From: Panax quinquefolius
Taxonomy: Eukaryota; Streptophyta; Magnoliopsida; Apiales; Araliaceae
Assembly: GCA_020205615.1 (NCBI GenBank)
Contig: CM035163.1
Location: forward strand, 43,410,189-43,474,188
Length of the DNA: 64,000 nucleotides
Direction: 5' to 3'
Shown: one piece after another, positions 35,001-47,800 of the stretch
Layout of the letters: every line of letters begins with the position of its first letter
Numbering within the stretch: position 1 is the first letter of the stretch
Notes under the pieces: generated by a model
What the model saw: the letters and a program-made list of their open reading frames with translations, nothing else
Database searches by the model: none
Told to the model about the DNA's origin: nothing
Made by a program: the position numbers and the translations under genes

Positions 35001-37984
35001 ACCTGAGGAAGCTCGGGATCTTCAAGGATATGTTTTTATTCTTCTTTTTCGTTTAATTAATAATTATGCATAAAGGGTGATCCGGGTATATGGTTTGTAA
35101 AAATTTTAAACTCTGATTTTTACACGTTTCCGCTTATTTTTGCAATTTGATTGCGTTCATGAATATTACAAACCTAACATCAACAACAGGACATCTTTAC
35201 ACTATGGGCCAAAGATATTCATCAACAGTTCATCTTTGCACTACAAGCCAAAGATATTCAACGATAAAACTTCTTTGCACTACGGGCCAAAGATATTCAT
35301 CAACAGTTCATCTTTGCACTACAGGCCAAAGATATTCAATAATAGGTCATCTTTGCACTACGGACCAAAGATACTAATATTTCAACGAAATATATAAACA
35401 TTTCAGAATTTATATAAACAATAATTATAACCAAGTTGATCAATTCACCTTTGCATTTAAGTTAAAGATATTCAATTATAAATTCAATGGTCATAATCAT
35501 ACCAGTCAACAATTCATCTTTGCACTACTGGCCAAAGAGAACCCATAGTCACGATCATACCAATAATCTACCCATTTTTACACTTCAGTTAAAGAGAAAT
35601 TTCATCACCGGAATTATAAAAATGTTATATATGATAATAAAATAATATGATCAATAACTGCATTTAATTTCAAGAGTAAGATTCATAAATCACCGATAAT
35701 TTAGTCAGAAAAAGAAACTAATTTTGTCGTGAATAGTACCCTGTGAATAGTAACTCGTGAATAGTAACCCCGGCACGAAAAGATAAAGTTTCACAATAAA
35801 ATTCTTATCAATATTTATAACACCTTAATCCAAATGTTATAAATCACTTAACAATCTCATAATCTAATATTATTAATATTACCACAATATTTTAATCATT
35901 TCTTAAATTTATAAATAATTTATTTTAATTGTTTATACTTTACTAATTAATGCATTTAATCATCCTAAAATGGCAAACTCATAAGATTTCATCACCAATA
36001 ACCAAAATCCTCATCAAAAATCTGCATATACCTTATATAGGATTTCCAAGCCATAAAATCCTATTTTCCAATTTTGTTACTTCACATAACATATTTAATT
36101 CATTTACTCATAACTAGTCCATTTTCATAAAAAATACCAAATCAGTTCCAAAAATATTTCTTTTCTGAGATTTAGCAGAATATAGTCCCATATTGAACAT
36201 ATATTTATCACAGAATTTTTAAAATTCATTTACTATTTTTCACATGGCCAAAACTGCCGAATATTTAGACATTTATCATAAATTGTAATTTTGTCCAAAA
36301 ATTCCCAAATTTACATAGCATACTTCTGTTACATACATGTACTCCTAATAAAAATTTCACCAATTTTGGAGTTAATCACAAGGAGTTATAAGGGTTTACT
36401 TTTAAAATAGTCTTTTCTCATAAAATCCATAACTCCTAATCTATACATCCAAAAATCACCATTTTTGGACACAATCAAGAAAACTCATCAAATTATCATT
36501 TCAAATTTTTTTCAAAATTTTTGAAGGTCTGAAAAAATTACTAAACTAAAGAACATAATAACCCTTAAAATCCCTTACCTCAAAATAGCAGTACTTCTGA
36601 CTGGAATATCGGATATGACGCTGAAGGAAACTTGCACTCATTAGCAACTCTCAAAGTATCAAAATACTCACAAAATACGCTCAATAATATAGAGAGAGAA
36701 AGAGAGAAAACTTATGTTTCTGGTGTGATTTTCAATTCTAACTTAGCCCTCTATTTATAGGAAAATGTTAAGACGCCAAGCGGACTTGACCACCTACTGA
36801 TGGCTTTTACTCGCTACTATTGCCACCCACCACATTTGAATTTGAATTTTAGCACATTTCTTCACCAACCATAGGTGGGGCCCACGCATTCTAGAATTTT
36901 CCACCAAAATGATAAATTCCGAAACTTCAACAATTTCTGAACCAGTCACCTCTTAAAATTTATAACAAATCATACGTTTATTTTTAACGGTTCAAAATTT
37001 GTGGACATATACTCAACTTATATATGTATAACATAACCAAAAATTACAACGATCCAACGGTCGGATTAAAAATTATATCTCACGCAATATATCGCAAGAA
37101 CACTGATTTGATTTTTAATACCTCCATTCCGACAAAAATACTGATAAAACACCTCAACATTAATTTCTTTAATTATATCCACATAAATAAATCCATCATT
37201 TATATCCGCATCAAATAAATATTTCCTTATCAATAATTAATTATTCATAAATAATATTACATAATCACAATAATGACAACCAGACAGTTCCCAAGAAAGA
37301 GGGGGCTTTCCAATAAGGATTTCTCCTTACTCACATGCAATTAGGTGACCAAATCTCTCCTCGATGAACTTTCTAGACATTGCCAATAATGCTATCTAAT
37401 AATATTATTCAAATAATATGAATTATTGATCCGATAATGGGAAATACTATGCGTTAGGTCAATTATTGAAACAACAATAATATAAAATATCAACGCAAAG
37501 AATTATTGAATCAATAAAATAAAATATTGAATAAAGAATTAATGTAACAATTATTGAGTAGTGATTTCTTACGTAAGAATCAATAATTCAAAATATTGTG
37601 CAATACTGGTAATCTTGTGCAATCACGCGTATTATCGTATTTTAACCACAAGGTATTCCAACAAAGGTTAATTCAGAATAACTACGCCAGTTATTTATAA
37701 AAACTCAAACTTGTCGTTTTCTTCATCCGATACGCTTATTCTACATTATGGGGCCCATAAATGGGCTCTACTGGTCGTCGTATGAATATTCTCCGACAAC
37801 AAGAATATTCCACGACCAAACGAATATTTTCCAACAGAAATGAGTATTTTATAACCACTTGCGTATTTTAAATTTTTTTTATATATCACCCTTAACTTTA
37901 AACTTTTATCAATTTAACCATTTACTAAATAATAATTATAAGAAAAATTGAATACTTTTATTTCATAAAATTCGGGGTCTTACA
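32039..37984 (-). repeat. Solo LTR of the LARD family, nested in copia
   Basis: It begins TGTGACGCCCCCAAAATAGG and ends TTCGGGGTCTTACA, collinear with both LTRs of the 18589-31625 element. The TSD cttga is at 32034-32038 and 37987-37991, but on the right two extra bases (AT, 37985-37986) sit between LTR end and TSD. It carries a copia-type solo LTR at 33295-35179. It also has about 130 bp near 35690-35820 absent from the other two copies, containing three gtgaatagta repeats. Removing LTR, AT and one TSD restores the copia frame (RLKGKLF). Confidence 0.88.
33295..35179 (+). repeat. Copia-type solo LTR (1.9 kb) inside the solo LTR
   Basis: It starts TGAAAGTAGTATGCAC and ends CAAACCTAACA, with a perfect 5-bp TSD tcaac (33290-33294 and 35180-35184). 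It inserted inside a 39-bp repeat unit of the host LTR, and the unit is whole again when the insert is removed. The 3' part (34900-35179) has a leader-like stretch (caaaacccggtggattcaag) reminiscent of plant copia LTRs. The copia assignment is an inference. Confidence 0.82.
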
Positions 37985-37991
37985 ATCTTGA

Positions 37992-38151
37992 GCCTGTGAA
38001 TCATGTTAGCATCTTGCCCAACTATCAACATATCATCTACATATAGCAACAAAATAACGAAGTTACCATCCGGGAACTTTTTAACATACACACAATGATC
38101 TGAAATTGTTCTATTGTAACCTTGATCCATCATGAATGAATCAAATTTCAT
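37992..38151 (-). pseudogene. Copia reverse transcriptase, catalytic segment
   Basis: The minus-strand frame reads KFDSFMMDQGYNRTISDHCV, then VYVKKFPDGNFVILLLYVDD and MLIVGQDANMIHRLK. The YVDD box is the metal-binding active site of copia reverse transcriptase and is intact. The frame is interrupted on its C-terminal side by the solo LTR at 32039-37984. On its N-terminal side a one- or two-base frameshift near 38145 separates it from the preceding fingers/palm part. Confidence 0.92.
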
Positions 38152-38647
38152 ATACTTGCCTTGGGGCTTGTTTCAAACCGTACAAACTTTTCTTCAACCT
38201 ACAAACCAAGTGCTCTTTCCCTTTAACTTCCAATCCATCTGGCTGCTCCATATAAATTTCCTCCTTCAAGTCACCATGAAGGAATGCAGTTTTCACATCT
38301 AGTTGCTCAAACTCAAGATCCATACTAGCTACTAACCTTAACATTGCTCGAATAGAAGTCATCTTCACAACTAGAGAAAAAATCTCATCGAAGCCAATAC
38401 CTTGCTTTTGAATAAAACCCTTGACGACCAACCGAGCCTTATACTTCACTAGTTTTTCACCATCCTTTTTCAACTTGAAAACCCATTTATTCTTCAATGC
38501 TTTCCCGCCCTTCAAAAGTGTAGTCAACTCACAAGTGTTATTCTTTTTCAACAAATCCGTCTCATCCCACATAGCTCTCAGCCAATTGCTCTTCCCCTTA
38601 TTAGTCTTTAACTTCCAAAAAAATTTCTGGCTCCCCCTCCTCAGCAA
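38141..38647 (-). pseudogene. Copia reverse transcriptase, N-terminal part (RVT_2)
   Basis: The frame contains NKWVFKLKKDGEKLVKYKAR, LVVKGFIQKQGIGFDEIFS, DVKTAFLHGDLKEEIYMEQP and RLKKSLYGLKQAPRQ. These are the conserved blocks of the copia RVT_2 domain; the first active-site aspartate is in DVKTAFLHG. It reads on toward the YVDD segment after a small frameshift. The start is arbitrary because it is part of a polyprotein. Confidence 0.93.
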
Positions 38648-38750
38648 CTAAAAGATATTCAGATGAAGGATAGCTGACTGATGGCACAGGTTCTCTCGTG
38701 GATCTTCTTAGCTGAGGTTCTTTAATATCAAGATGTGGGGGCTACTCCCC

Positions 38751-39444
38751 CTACTCAACGCTCTCTGCATCTGACCCATCACCACCATGAAAATCTGTAT
38801 CAGTCACATCTTCATTTTGACCTCCTCCAACTGTGGCATTCTGTAATGACGAAAGAAATTCGCTAAGGTCTGAAACTCTGTTATCTCTAGGTTGTGTAAC
38901 ATTATCAAAATCCTCATAGTGCTCATGAAACACCACATCTCTGCTTCTGAATAATTTCCTCTAAACTAGATCCCATAACCTATACCCAAACTCTGCATCT
39001 CCGTAGCCAACAAACACACATGGAATAGATTATTCATCGAGCTTTGATCTTTGTTCCTTAGGGATATGTGCAAAGGCTTTGCATCCAAATACCCTCAAAT
39101 AAGAATAAGACCCATCCTTACCACTAAAAATCATCTCTAGAATCGAAAAATCCAACAGTGCTGATGGAGATCTATTAATTAGGTAACAAGCAGTACGAAC
39201 AGCTTCGCTCCAAAATGACTTAGGCAGCTTAGCCATTCTCAACAAGCATCGAACTAGCTCAAAAATAGTGCGGTTCATTCTCTCAACCACACCATTATGT
39301 TGTGGGGTGCCAGGAACTGTCTGCTCATGTTGAATGTCGTGTTTAACACAATATGTTATAAACTCCTTTGAAGTGTATTCCCCTCCGTTGTCACTGCGAA
39401 GACACTTCAATAATTTTTCAGTCTCTCTTTCAACCATAGCATGG
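38751..39444 (-). pseudogene. Copia integrase core, C-terminal part, and linker
   Basis: The minus-strand frame 39030-39444 holds the integrase catalytic core: the second acidic residue in LRSDNGGEYTSKEF and the glutamate in PQHNGVVERMNRT, then YLINRSPSALLDF and LRVFGCKAFAHIPKEQRSKL. Breaks follow at about 39020 and 38940, with the poorly conserved acidic linker (VTDTDFHGGDGSDAESVE) at 38751-38936. The N-terminal part of the integrase lies at 49201-49744, beyond the CACTA element that split it. Confidence 0.92.
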
Positions 39445-39447
39445 AAA

Positions 39448-39890
39448 CACTACTAAAAAACAGTAAATAGACAACGCGAAAAAAACGTTGTGGTTTCAGT
39501 CAGGAAAACGTCGTGGTTAGATGACACCCTTACACAACGTTTTAAAAACGTTGTAGTTAAGCACAATACACAACATTTTTTAGGAAAAAAACGTTGTAGA
39601 TTTGTTTTTCAAAAATTAGCAGATGCTTAAAAACGTTGTAGTAGGTATGATTCCATAACGTTTTTTGAATAAAAACGTTGTTGTTTAGTATATCAGACAA
39701 CATTTTAAAAACGTTGTAGTTAAGCACAATATAACATTTGTTTTAAAAAAAAGACCATAGAAAGCAACAACAGACAACGTTTTTAAACTTCTTATACAAC
39801 GTTTATAAGGTGTCATTTATTTATACAAATATACAACATTTTTTAAATGTTGCAGATAAAAAAAAGAAAAAAAAACGTTGTGGGATGATA
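39448..39890. repeat. CACTA left subterminal repeat array
   Basis: Many copies of the motif acaacg(t)ttt and its complement aaacgttgt, often as near-palindromes such as acaacgttttaaaaacgttg. In CACTA elements such arrays bind the TNPA-type protein. A second array is at the other end. Confidence 0.88.
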
Positions 39891-40215
39891 TATAACCAAT
39901 GCACCTGCAATATGCATCCATGATATATAGCCAAAATGTATCAACCATTCAAAATACATCCCAATAATACCATTTGTTTACAATTTCAAATTACTACATC
40001 CACAAAATATATACCAAAATGTATCCACATATGCATCTCAAATTCACTTTTCAATATAAATTACTATTATATTGAATTGTGAATTTGATTACATGCATCC
40101 ACAAAATAAACCAAACTATCCATAAAATTAAGCTACTACCTAAGCATGTACAAAAAAGCCTAGTTCTCCCAAAATACGTACATTCATCTAACATATTCAC
40201 CGTTAACTCGATGCT

Positions 40216-41700
40216 CTACATATAGCTGCTCACGTACATTGCCCACTCATCCCGTACTTCATCAATTTGTTCTTGTGTGTATGATTTTCAACATGACTTA
40301 TCCCACTGAAATAAAAGAACAACAAATTTAGTATTCAACAAAGATACCAAATCACAATTCCTAACATAATTCCTAACCACGTAAAATGTTACCACATATT
40401 TGAGGAGCAAGTCGGTGTCTTATTATCTTTGCTAAGTTCGGTATCTTTGCTATCTTGCTATATTTGAGGAGCAAGCTCGAATAAATATCCTTCTCAACAA
40501 TGTTATGCCAACAATAGTGTGATCAATAATTCAACTATAAAGAAAAGATGTAGGTCATGCATCAAATTCCTTTCCTCCCAAAATAAAATTCACAAACAAC
40601 CCTTTTAAGAACAATTAATCATCAAACTGCTAACTGCTAAACAAGTTAATAACTGCTGGAAAAGTAAACTGCTAACTGCTAAACATTTTAAATTGCTAAC
40701 TGCTAAACATTTTAAACTGCTACTGGCTAAACATTTTAAACTGCTAACTGGCATCACCATACTGCTACTAGCAAGGTACTGAAGTGTATAGAAAAACTGC
40801 TAAAATCAACTTTCTTATGCTAATAACTGTTGCTACTGCTACTGATGTATGGCAAGACACTGAAGTTTATAGAAAATTTTTCTATTTGACCAATAAAGCT
40901 GACAAAAAATAACTAACCTTGGCTATAAAGTCCAAACTACCATCCTCAACTATCTCCTTCATAAAACGCATCACAAAATACCCGCACTCCTTGTGTGTTG
41001 GTTGTACAGGAGTTCCCTAAACACAATTAGAAATTATGTCATGATAAATCAATACAAATAACAAATAATATAAGTAAACATCTTATGCACATACCACCAA
41101 GATTCTCCATTGTGGTGATTTTCGTATTTGATTATTGTTTTGCCCATTGTAAGCTTTAATGGCACTGCATGAACAAGAGGGTGACACATATAACATCATG
41201 CAAATAATTACAGAGACGATTTATTAGAAGAAATTTTATTGTAAAACTTTCCAATTGAACTACTTTAAAAATAAAGTAATTTGTAATAACATACGTGTTC
41301 ACAACTTGTTTCCACTCCTCATCGATTCTACGGTACTTGAGGGAATCCATGAAGTACACATGGTTATTGTCCAGATTGACAATGGTCAACACCCAATGAT
41401 ATCTATAAAAAAATCAGCCCCAAACACATCACTATAGTTAAACCAACAAGTTTTTTAGAATCAGGAGTTTTAATCAAAAAAAGGTAAAGAAATTTACCAT
41501 TCCAGATCGAACTAAATATAATAAGTACTAACCCGGAGTTGTAAGGTATCAGGAAATATGTGCCAGGATGTGCTCTTGAAAACTGAGATGCTATGTAACG
41601 TGTTTTTTGAGAAATACTTCCACAACCTTTAGCACCAACCCGAGCAGGGTCCACAAAAGTAATCATCCTTAACATTTTTTTTTCTTCAACACATCATATA
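40216..41700 (-). pseudogene. CACTA-borne Ulp1-like (C48) cysteine protease region
   Basis: On the minus strand the pieces run: HPGTYFLIPYNSG (about 41540-41580); MLTIVNLDNNHVYFMDSLKY (41330-41392), which spans the position of the catalytic-region histidine and the aspartate; EEWKQVVNTYV; and KECGYFVMRFMKEIVED (about 40930-40985), with the catalytic cysteine. An acidic C-terminal exon follows (EQIDEVRDEWAMYVSS), ending at the stop at 40216-40218. This is the Ulp1 SUMO-protease-like domain commonly attached to plant CACTA genes. It is probably the 3' portion of the gene whose 5' part is at 42053-43990. Whether the splice junctions are all sound cannot be told by eye. Confidence 0.78.
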
Positions 41701-42052
41701 AGTACCTAATAATTGAAAATTGTTAACTCAATTTTCTTTCACAGTACCAAATAAGATTTATTTAATTATACCTCATGTACATCACTATGCAAGTGCCTGA
41801 TATTTCTGACATGGCACCAAATTATAGAATGTCTTCATACAAAATATGGGTTGGACGAGCAAACCCAAAAATTTCCTCCTCCATCGTAATTTTTATGGTG
41901 TTTCCCTTCAATTGGAGGGTATTTTTGGCATATCCACACAACACCTTTAATGAGCTTGGCATCGGGCGCAGGTTATTCGATTCAGAACTTGTCTTATCGA
42001 ACTTTAAGCATTTTCCATGTTTCTAGATACAAACACTAGAATATTAATGAAA

Positions 42053-43990
42053 TCAATAATATGTAAAACTTTTTGTTATCTTAATGAAATCAGTAATGAA
42101 ATTAATGAAATCAATGACATATAACTTTAATGGTGGCATCTTTTTGTTATCATTGTCTTTGTTCTCTGAAGCTTTGTCAACATCCTCCTTCTCATCAATC
42201 CAAATTTTAGTTTTTTTAACAGTAGAACAACTAGATTTGTCTGAAAAATGTGCACCGTTAAGGGTGGGGGGAGTCAAGTAGTGACCTGGGGGATTTATTT
42301 CACCTGGGGCCGTACACTTTCCATCCAGTTTTGCCTCTATTTGCATAATCTTCTGCACCCAAAAATCTCGCTCCTCTGCTACAAGTTTTGCTGTCACAAG
42401 TTGCCCCTTATCTCGCTCTTCTTCAAGAAGCTTGTGGACAATTTGTTTAATACTCTGGCTCACATAATCGGTTTGGCGTCTTGGTAGGTGAAAGTAGGAA
42501 CTTGGAGTCACATAACCTCCGACACCTCTAACTCAAATCCAAGACGACGCTCAAGTCCCCAATGCCATTGTGAGAATATCGTGGTTCTTGATCACGACCA
42601 ACGAACCTTCATGTACTTTTTTTCTTGAATTCATCCTAATGCATTAACAAATAATTCACATTAACAATAAAAACAAATTACTGCCACAAAGAAAGAATTC
42701 AGAACATCAATTGATTTTCTTACTATTTCCTTTGCTTTCTTAGCTGTCTTATCATCTGGAATATTCCCATGCTTATCTTCCCGGCCTTTCCTCCACAATG
42801 TTGCTCGATCTATGTCACCTTCCGCCATTTTTTCTAGCTGTTTCATATAAATAAAAAATAATCGTTTAATAATCCTTTTTTTCCAGCTATTTCATATAAA
42901 CAAACAATAATTATCTTACAAAATTATTACTAACCAGTTCATCCTCCAATCCAGCATATCCTTTGTGTGACAAGCGATGATTATAATGATTTTGTGCACG
43001 TATTGATTATTGTTTCTTATGTAATGCCTGCAAAATATGAAGGGAAAAGTGGTTATGTAATTTGAGAAGTAATGATTTATTTGCAATTAAAATGGAGGAA
43101 AATGTACCATAAACTCTTTAGTAAACCTATGGGCTACAAAGGCTCTCCAAGCATCAAGTTCAATGAAAGGATATTCTTCAGGGGGGGGTCACATAAGACT
43201 TCTGTTTCATTTCTGAAAGGATAAACATAGGTATTGGTCAGTCTAGACTTGAACTCTCGCCATTTACATGCTGCTGATCTTAAAACCATTTTCCTGCTTT
43301 GAGGAGCTATCACAAATGCCATCTACACACAAGCAGATCACACGATTAAAAATATCAATACATAAGACAATGAAGAAAAATAAAACTACATGGGGAATTT
43401 AATCAACTTCACATACCTCTACAGCTTCCAAAATCTTCTTTTTTGTATGTAACTCCACAGCTTTCCATTTTTTAATGTCAATTCGGACCTTCGTGCGTGC
43501 TAATACCCCAATGTAAGACTGCATTCCATTTGTTATCTTCCCATGAGGTTGCCCATTTTTATTATACTCCACAACCTTTCTCACGCCTTGTACTTTTCGC
43601 TTCACTATTCGCTGCATTGTGTTAATGCCTTATTTTCTTTTTTCATGTCTTCGGAGATTGTCTCAACTTCGATTTTTCGTATCTTTTTGAGTCTCTAAAG
43701 CGACTTACTACGTCGTCACTAGCTAGCCCCGACAAGTTGGTTCTGTTGAGGGGACGAAATAGGTTTCTTAGTTGAAGGGGAGGAAATAGCTTTCTTTTGT
43801 TGAGGGGAGGAAATGGCTTTCTTGGTTGAAGGGGATGAACTAGCTTTCTTCTTTTAAGGGGATTGAATAGCTTTCTTCTTTGAAGGGGATGAAATAGCTT
43901 TCTTCTTTTGAGGGGATGACATAACTTTCTTCTTGCGAGGGGATGACATAATTGTCTTCTTTATTTTGCACAAAAATAAACATTGAGTTA
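42053..43990 (-). pseudogene. CACTA TNPA-like (Ptta/En/Spm, Transposase_24) gene with SPKK-type repeats
   Basis: The 5' part (43740-43970 on the minus strand) encodes a tandem repeat of about 13 residues around SSPxxKKxxI, basic and rich in Ser-Pro, with one stop inside. Exons then give KNGQPHGKITNGMQSYIG (43399-43617), RKMVLRSAACKWREFKSRLT (43134-43322), a short exon with HYNHRLSHKGYAG near 42960-43000, and the region MAEGDIDRATLWRKGREDKH (42661-42846). A glutamine/lysine-rich helical part follows at 42053-42511. This is the plant transposase family found in CACTA elements, thought to bind subterminal repeats. It probably continues into the Ulp1 part. Confidence 0.75.
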
Positions 43991-44834
43991 GAAACTCTCA
44001 GCTGGAAGTTAAACAAGCTAATAACTGATAAGGAACAATAATGAGGATTTACACTTCATGAGGATTTAAATATAAGTCTCAGTTGGAATGCTAGCATATA
44101 AACATTCAGTTCATAACGAAAAACTGTTGGAAGTAAACGCTAATAACTGATGGAAAAGTAACATTTTAAACTACTAAAATGTAACATTATTAACTGCTGG
44201 AAATTTACACTGCTGGAAAATATAAATACATGTGAAAAGTAACATCTTGCTAGCATATAAACATTCAGTTCATAATCATAATCACTGAAGTTAAACAAGT
44301 TAATAATCATTGGAAAATGTAAATCATAAATCGCTAAACATTTTAAATCGCTAATCGATAAACATTTTAAACTGCTAACTACTGGAAGTTAAACAAGCTA
44401 ATAACTGCTGGAAAAGTAAACTGCTAACTGCTAAACATTTTAAACTGCTAACTGCTAACATTTTAAAAATAACATTTTAAACTGCTAAACATTTTAATCA
44501 TTGTTCATAAATCATTGGAAAATAACATTTTAAATCGCTAAAATTAACATTTTCAATCTGCAAAAATTTAAATCTATTGAAAATATAAATACAACTCTTC
44601 GGAAATACAATACATTTGGAAAATAATTCAATTCATAAATACAAGTCTTTGGAAGTTAAACATTCAGTTCATTGAGTTCTATTAATTGCCACAAGAGTTC
44701 CTATTCCTTATCAATCCAAATATCCTCACAGTCAGCTCTCATATACTGTGAACTATCCTCGTGAAAAACATCATCAAATGTCTCAACTCTGCAGCATATA
44801 CCCTTGTAAAGGGTTCGTGTCAATTACAATGTTC

Positions 44835-47800
44835 CTAGCTCATCATCATCACCGGCACAATCATTATAATCCCTATTTGGGGTTGATAATACAACCACCA
44901 CATAGAATCTAAAGGATCTTCAACATAAAAGACTTGTTTGACTAGGTTAACCATAAGAAATTGATCATTTCTAAAACCTATCCTACCAAGATTGGCCAAC
45001 GTAAATCCAAGTTCATCTACTTTAATGCCATTATTGTTCTCAACCCAATCACACTTAAACATTGGCACTCTAAACTTATGATAATCTAGCTCTCATATTT
45101 CCTGAATGACCCCATAGAAAATCATGTCTCCCACAACAGGATTTTTATCCTTTGCACTAGAAAGCTGCATTGTCTTTGCCACTAGGTGCACTCCACTATT
45201 TTGAACAGCTCGCACATCATCACGTGACTTGGTGTTAAAGTGCAGTCTATTGACAATGTAGCCTTTATACTTTAGTACTTCCATACACGGGCCATCCGAA
45301 AGCCACCGCAAAGTCTCCGTTATGTCATTGGATGCTTGGGTAAGTTCATGTGAAACCTGAATCCAAAATAATATAAATCAAAAAACAAACAAGAGCAACC
45401 ATCAAACAATTACAAAGATAAACACAATTTTACCCTTTTGCGAAACCAATCAATGAATGTGCGATTGTGCTTATCTTGTAGCCACTTTGTTCTTTTTTTG
45501 AATCTCAGATAAGTTTCTTTCAAATGTATCATATGTTCACTACATGAAATAGAAGACAATCGGATTTTAGTCATTGAATTATAAGACAAAATTCTTCTAT
45601 CTTATATAGAAAAAACGTTTAAATTACCTGATATATGGTTCAACTTCATCCGTGTTTTCTAATACACAATGAAGTGCTTGGTCTAATATGTCACGCTTCG
45701 TAGATTCTACAGTCGCACCAGATAAGGGTTGTGTACGACCCATTCTTCGCCTCTATGGGATCCCAGTAGTACTAACACCAGATAAATATTTCTCGCAAAA
45801 CTCTGAAGCTTCTTCACCAATATAACATTCAGCCATGCAACCTTTAGGCTGATTAGGATTACGTACATACCCTTTTAATACTTTCATGAATCTTTCAAAT
45901 GGATAAATCCATCTAAAGTAAACTGGCCCACATAATCGAACTTCTCTAACAAGATGTACCACGACATGAATCATAATATCAAAGAATGATGGTGGAAAAT
46001 ACTTCTCAAGCAAACACAAGGTTACCACTACATCAGCTTGCATTTTATCTAGTTTTGAAATGTCGATGACTTTGTCGCATATCTCATTAAAGAAAAAACA
46101 CAATCTGATTATTGCATACCTCACAGGTCTTTCCATCACCGAACGTAAGGCAACATGAAGCAATTGTTGCATTAAGGTATGACAGTCATGAGACTTAAGC
46201 CCATAGAATTTTAGGTCTTGCAATGATACAAGACTTTTGATATTATAAGCATAACCTTCTGGGACTTTCATGCCATACAAAGAATTACATACAACTCTTT
46301 TCTCTGCCCTCGATAGATTCCAAGTACTTGGAGGCAAACGTGTCCTTTTTCCCCCAAAATCTAGTCACAAATAAGTCTTAACCACCATTTCTAAGAGGTC
46401 TAATCGAGCTGCAACCCCATCTTTGTTTTTTCTCGGAATCTCCAATAATGTACCAATAATGTTATCGCATACATTTTTCTCAATATGCATAACATCAAGA
46501 CAATGTCTAATATGAAGAAACTTCCAATACTCTAGTTCAAAGAATATTTTCTTCCTCTTCCAACAAGACCTTTTATCCTTGTCATCAACAGCATGAGTCA
46601 AACCATCAACCTTTCTAAATACTTCCTCTCCCTTTAGTGACACAGGAGGTGGTCTAAATTCTTGTTCTCCATTAAATGTTACTCGCTGCTTTCGAAATGA
46701 ATGATCTTGAGGCAAGAATCTTTGGTGGCCAATGTAACAAAATTTTTTACCATGTGTCAACCTATGGCTAGGTGTATCATCGCCACATATAGGACATGTT
46801 TTATAACCTTTTACAACACATCCAGATAAGTTCCCATAGGCAGGAAAGTCATTAATAGTCCACATTAATAGGGCTTTGAGCATGAAGTATTCTCCTCTAA
46901 ATGCATCATACACCCCTGGAACCCCCTTCCATAAACACTTCAAATCATCAATCAATGGTTCCAAGTAGAGATCTATATCATTACCGGCTTGTTTAGGACC
47001 CGAGATCAACAAAGTCAACATCATGAAATTTCTTTTCATACATAACCAAGGCGGATGATTATAAATAATCATTATAACAGGCCAACTACTGTATCTACTA
47101 CTAAGAGAAACATGAGGATTGATCCCATCAGCTGAAAGAGCAAGTCTAAGGTTTCTAGGGTCTTTACCAAACTCCAACCACTTATCATCCACTAGCTTCC
47201 AAGATGGTGAATCTGATGGATAACGCATATGACCGTCGCTCATTTTATTATTAGCATGCCAAGTCAAACTCTCAGATGTCCTACTAGATTTAAACATACA
47301 TTTAAACCTCGGGATAGGAGAAAAGTACCACAACACCTTCGCAGGCACCCCTTCTCTTACATGCTCATTCTTATCCATCTTCCACCTTGAGAGAAAACAT
47401 TTTGAGCAATTAGTTACCTGGTCAAATTCCTTTCTATACAAGATGCAGTGATTAGGGCAAGCATGTATTTTCTCATAATCCATTCCTAAGGCATGTAAAG
47501 TCTTCTTTGCCTCGTACAAGGAGAAAGGTAATTGGTTACCTTCTAGAAGAAGTTCAGTCAGAAAAATCAAGTGCTCTATGAAACCAACATCACTCAACCC
47601 ATGGTTTGCTTTCAAATTGTAAAGTCTAACAAGTGCACCTAACTTACTAAATTTATAACCAGGGTACAAGGGTTCTTGTCCATCCCTAATCACATTAAGA
47701 AACTCACATGGATCATTTGAGAAATCCCCAAAACCATTATCTTCCATATCTATTGTTTCAGAGACATAGCCTTGTTCAGTAGTGCCTACAAAAGGTTTAT

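Noticed and set aside
35140..35397. Two overlapping open frames with a striking repeated peptide
   Set aside because: They only translate the 39-bp tandem repeat of the LTR, whose length is divisible by three; no start context and no homologue expected.
39470..39900. Regularly spaced short repeats that might suggest a CRISPR-like array
   Set aside because: They are the subterminal motifs of a CACTA transposon in a plant genome, in both orientations, without unique spacers of constant size.
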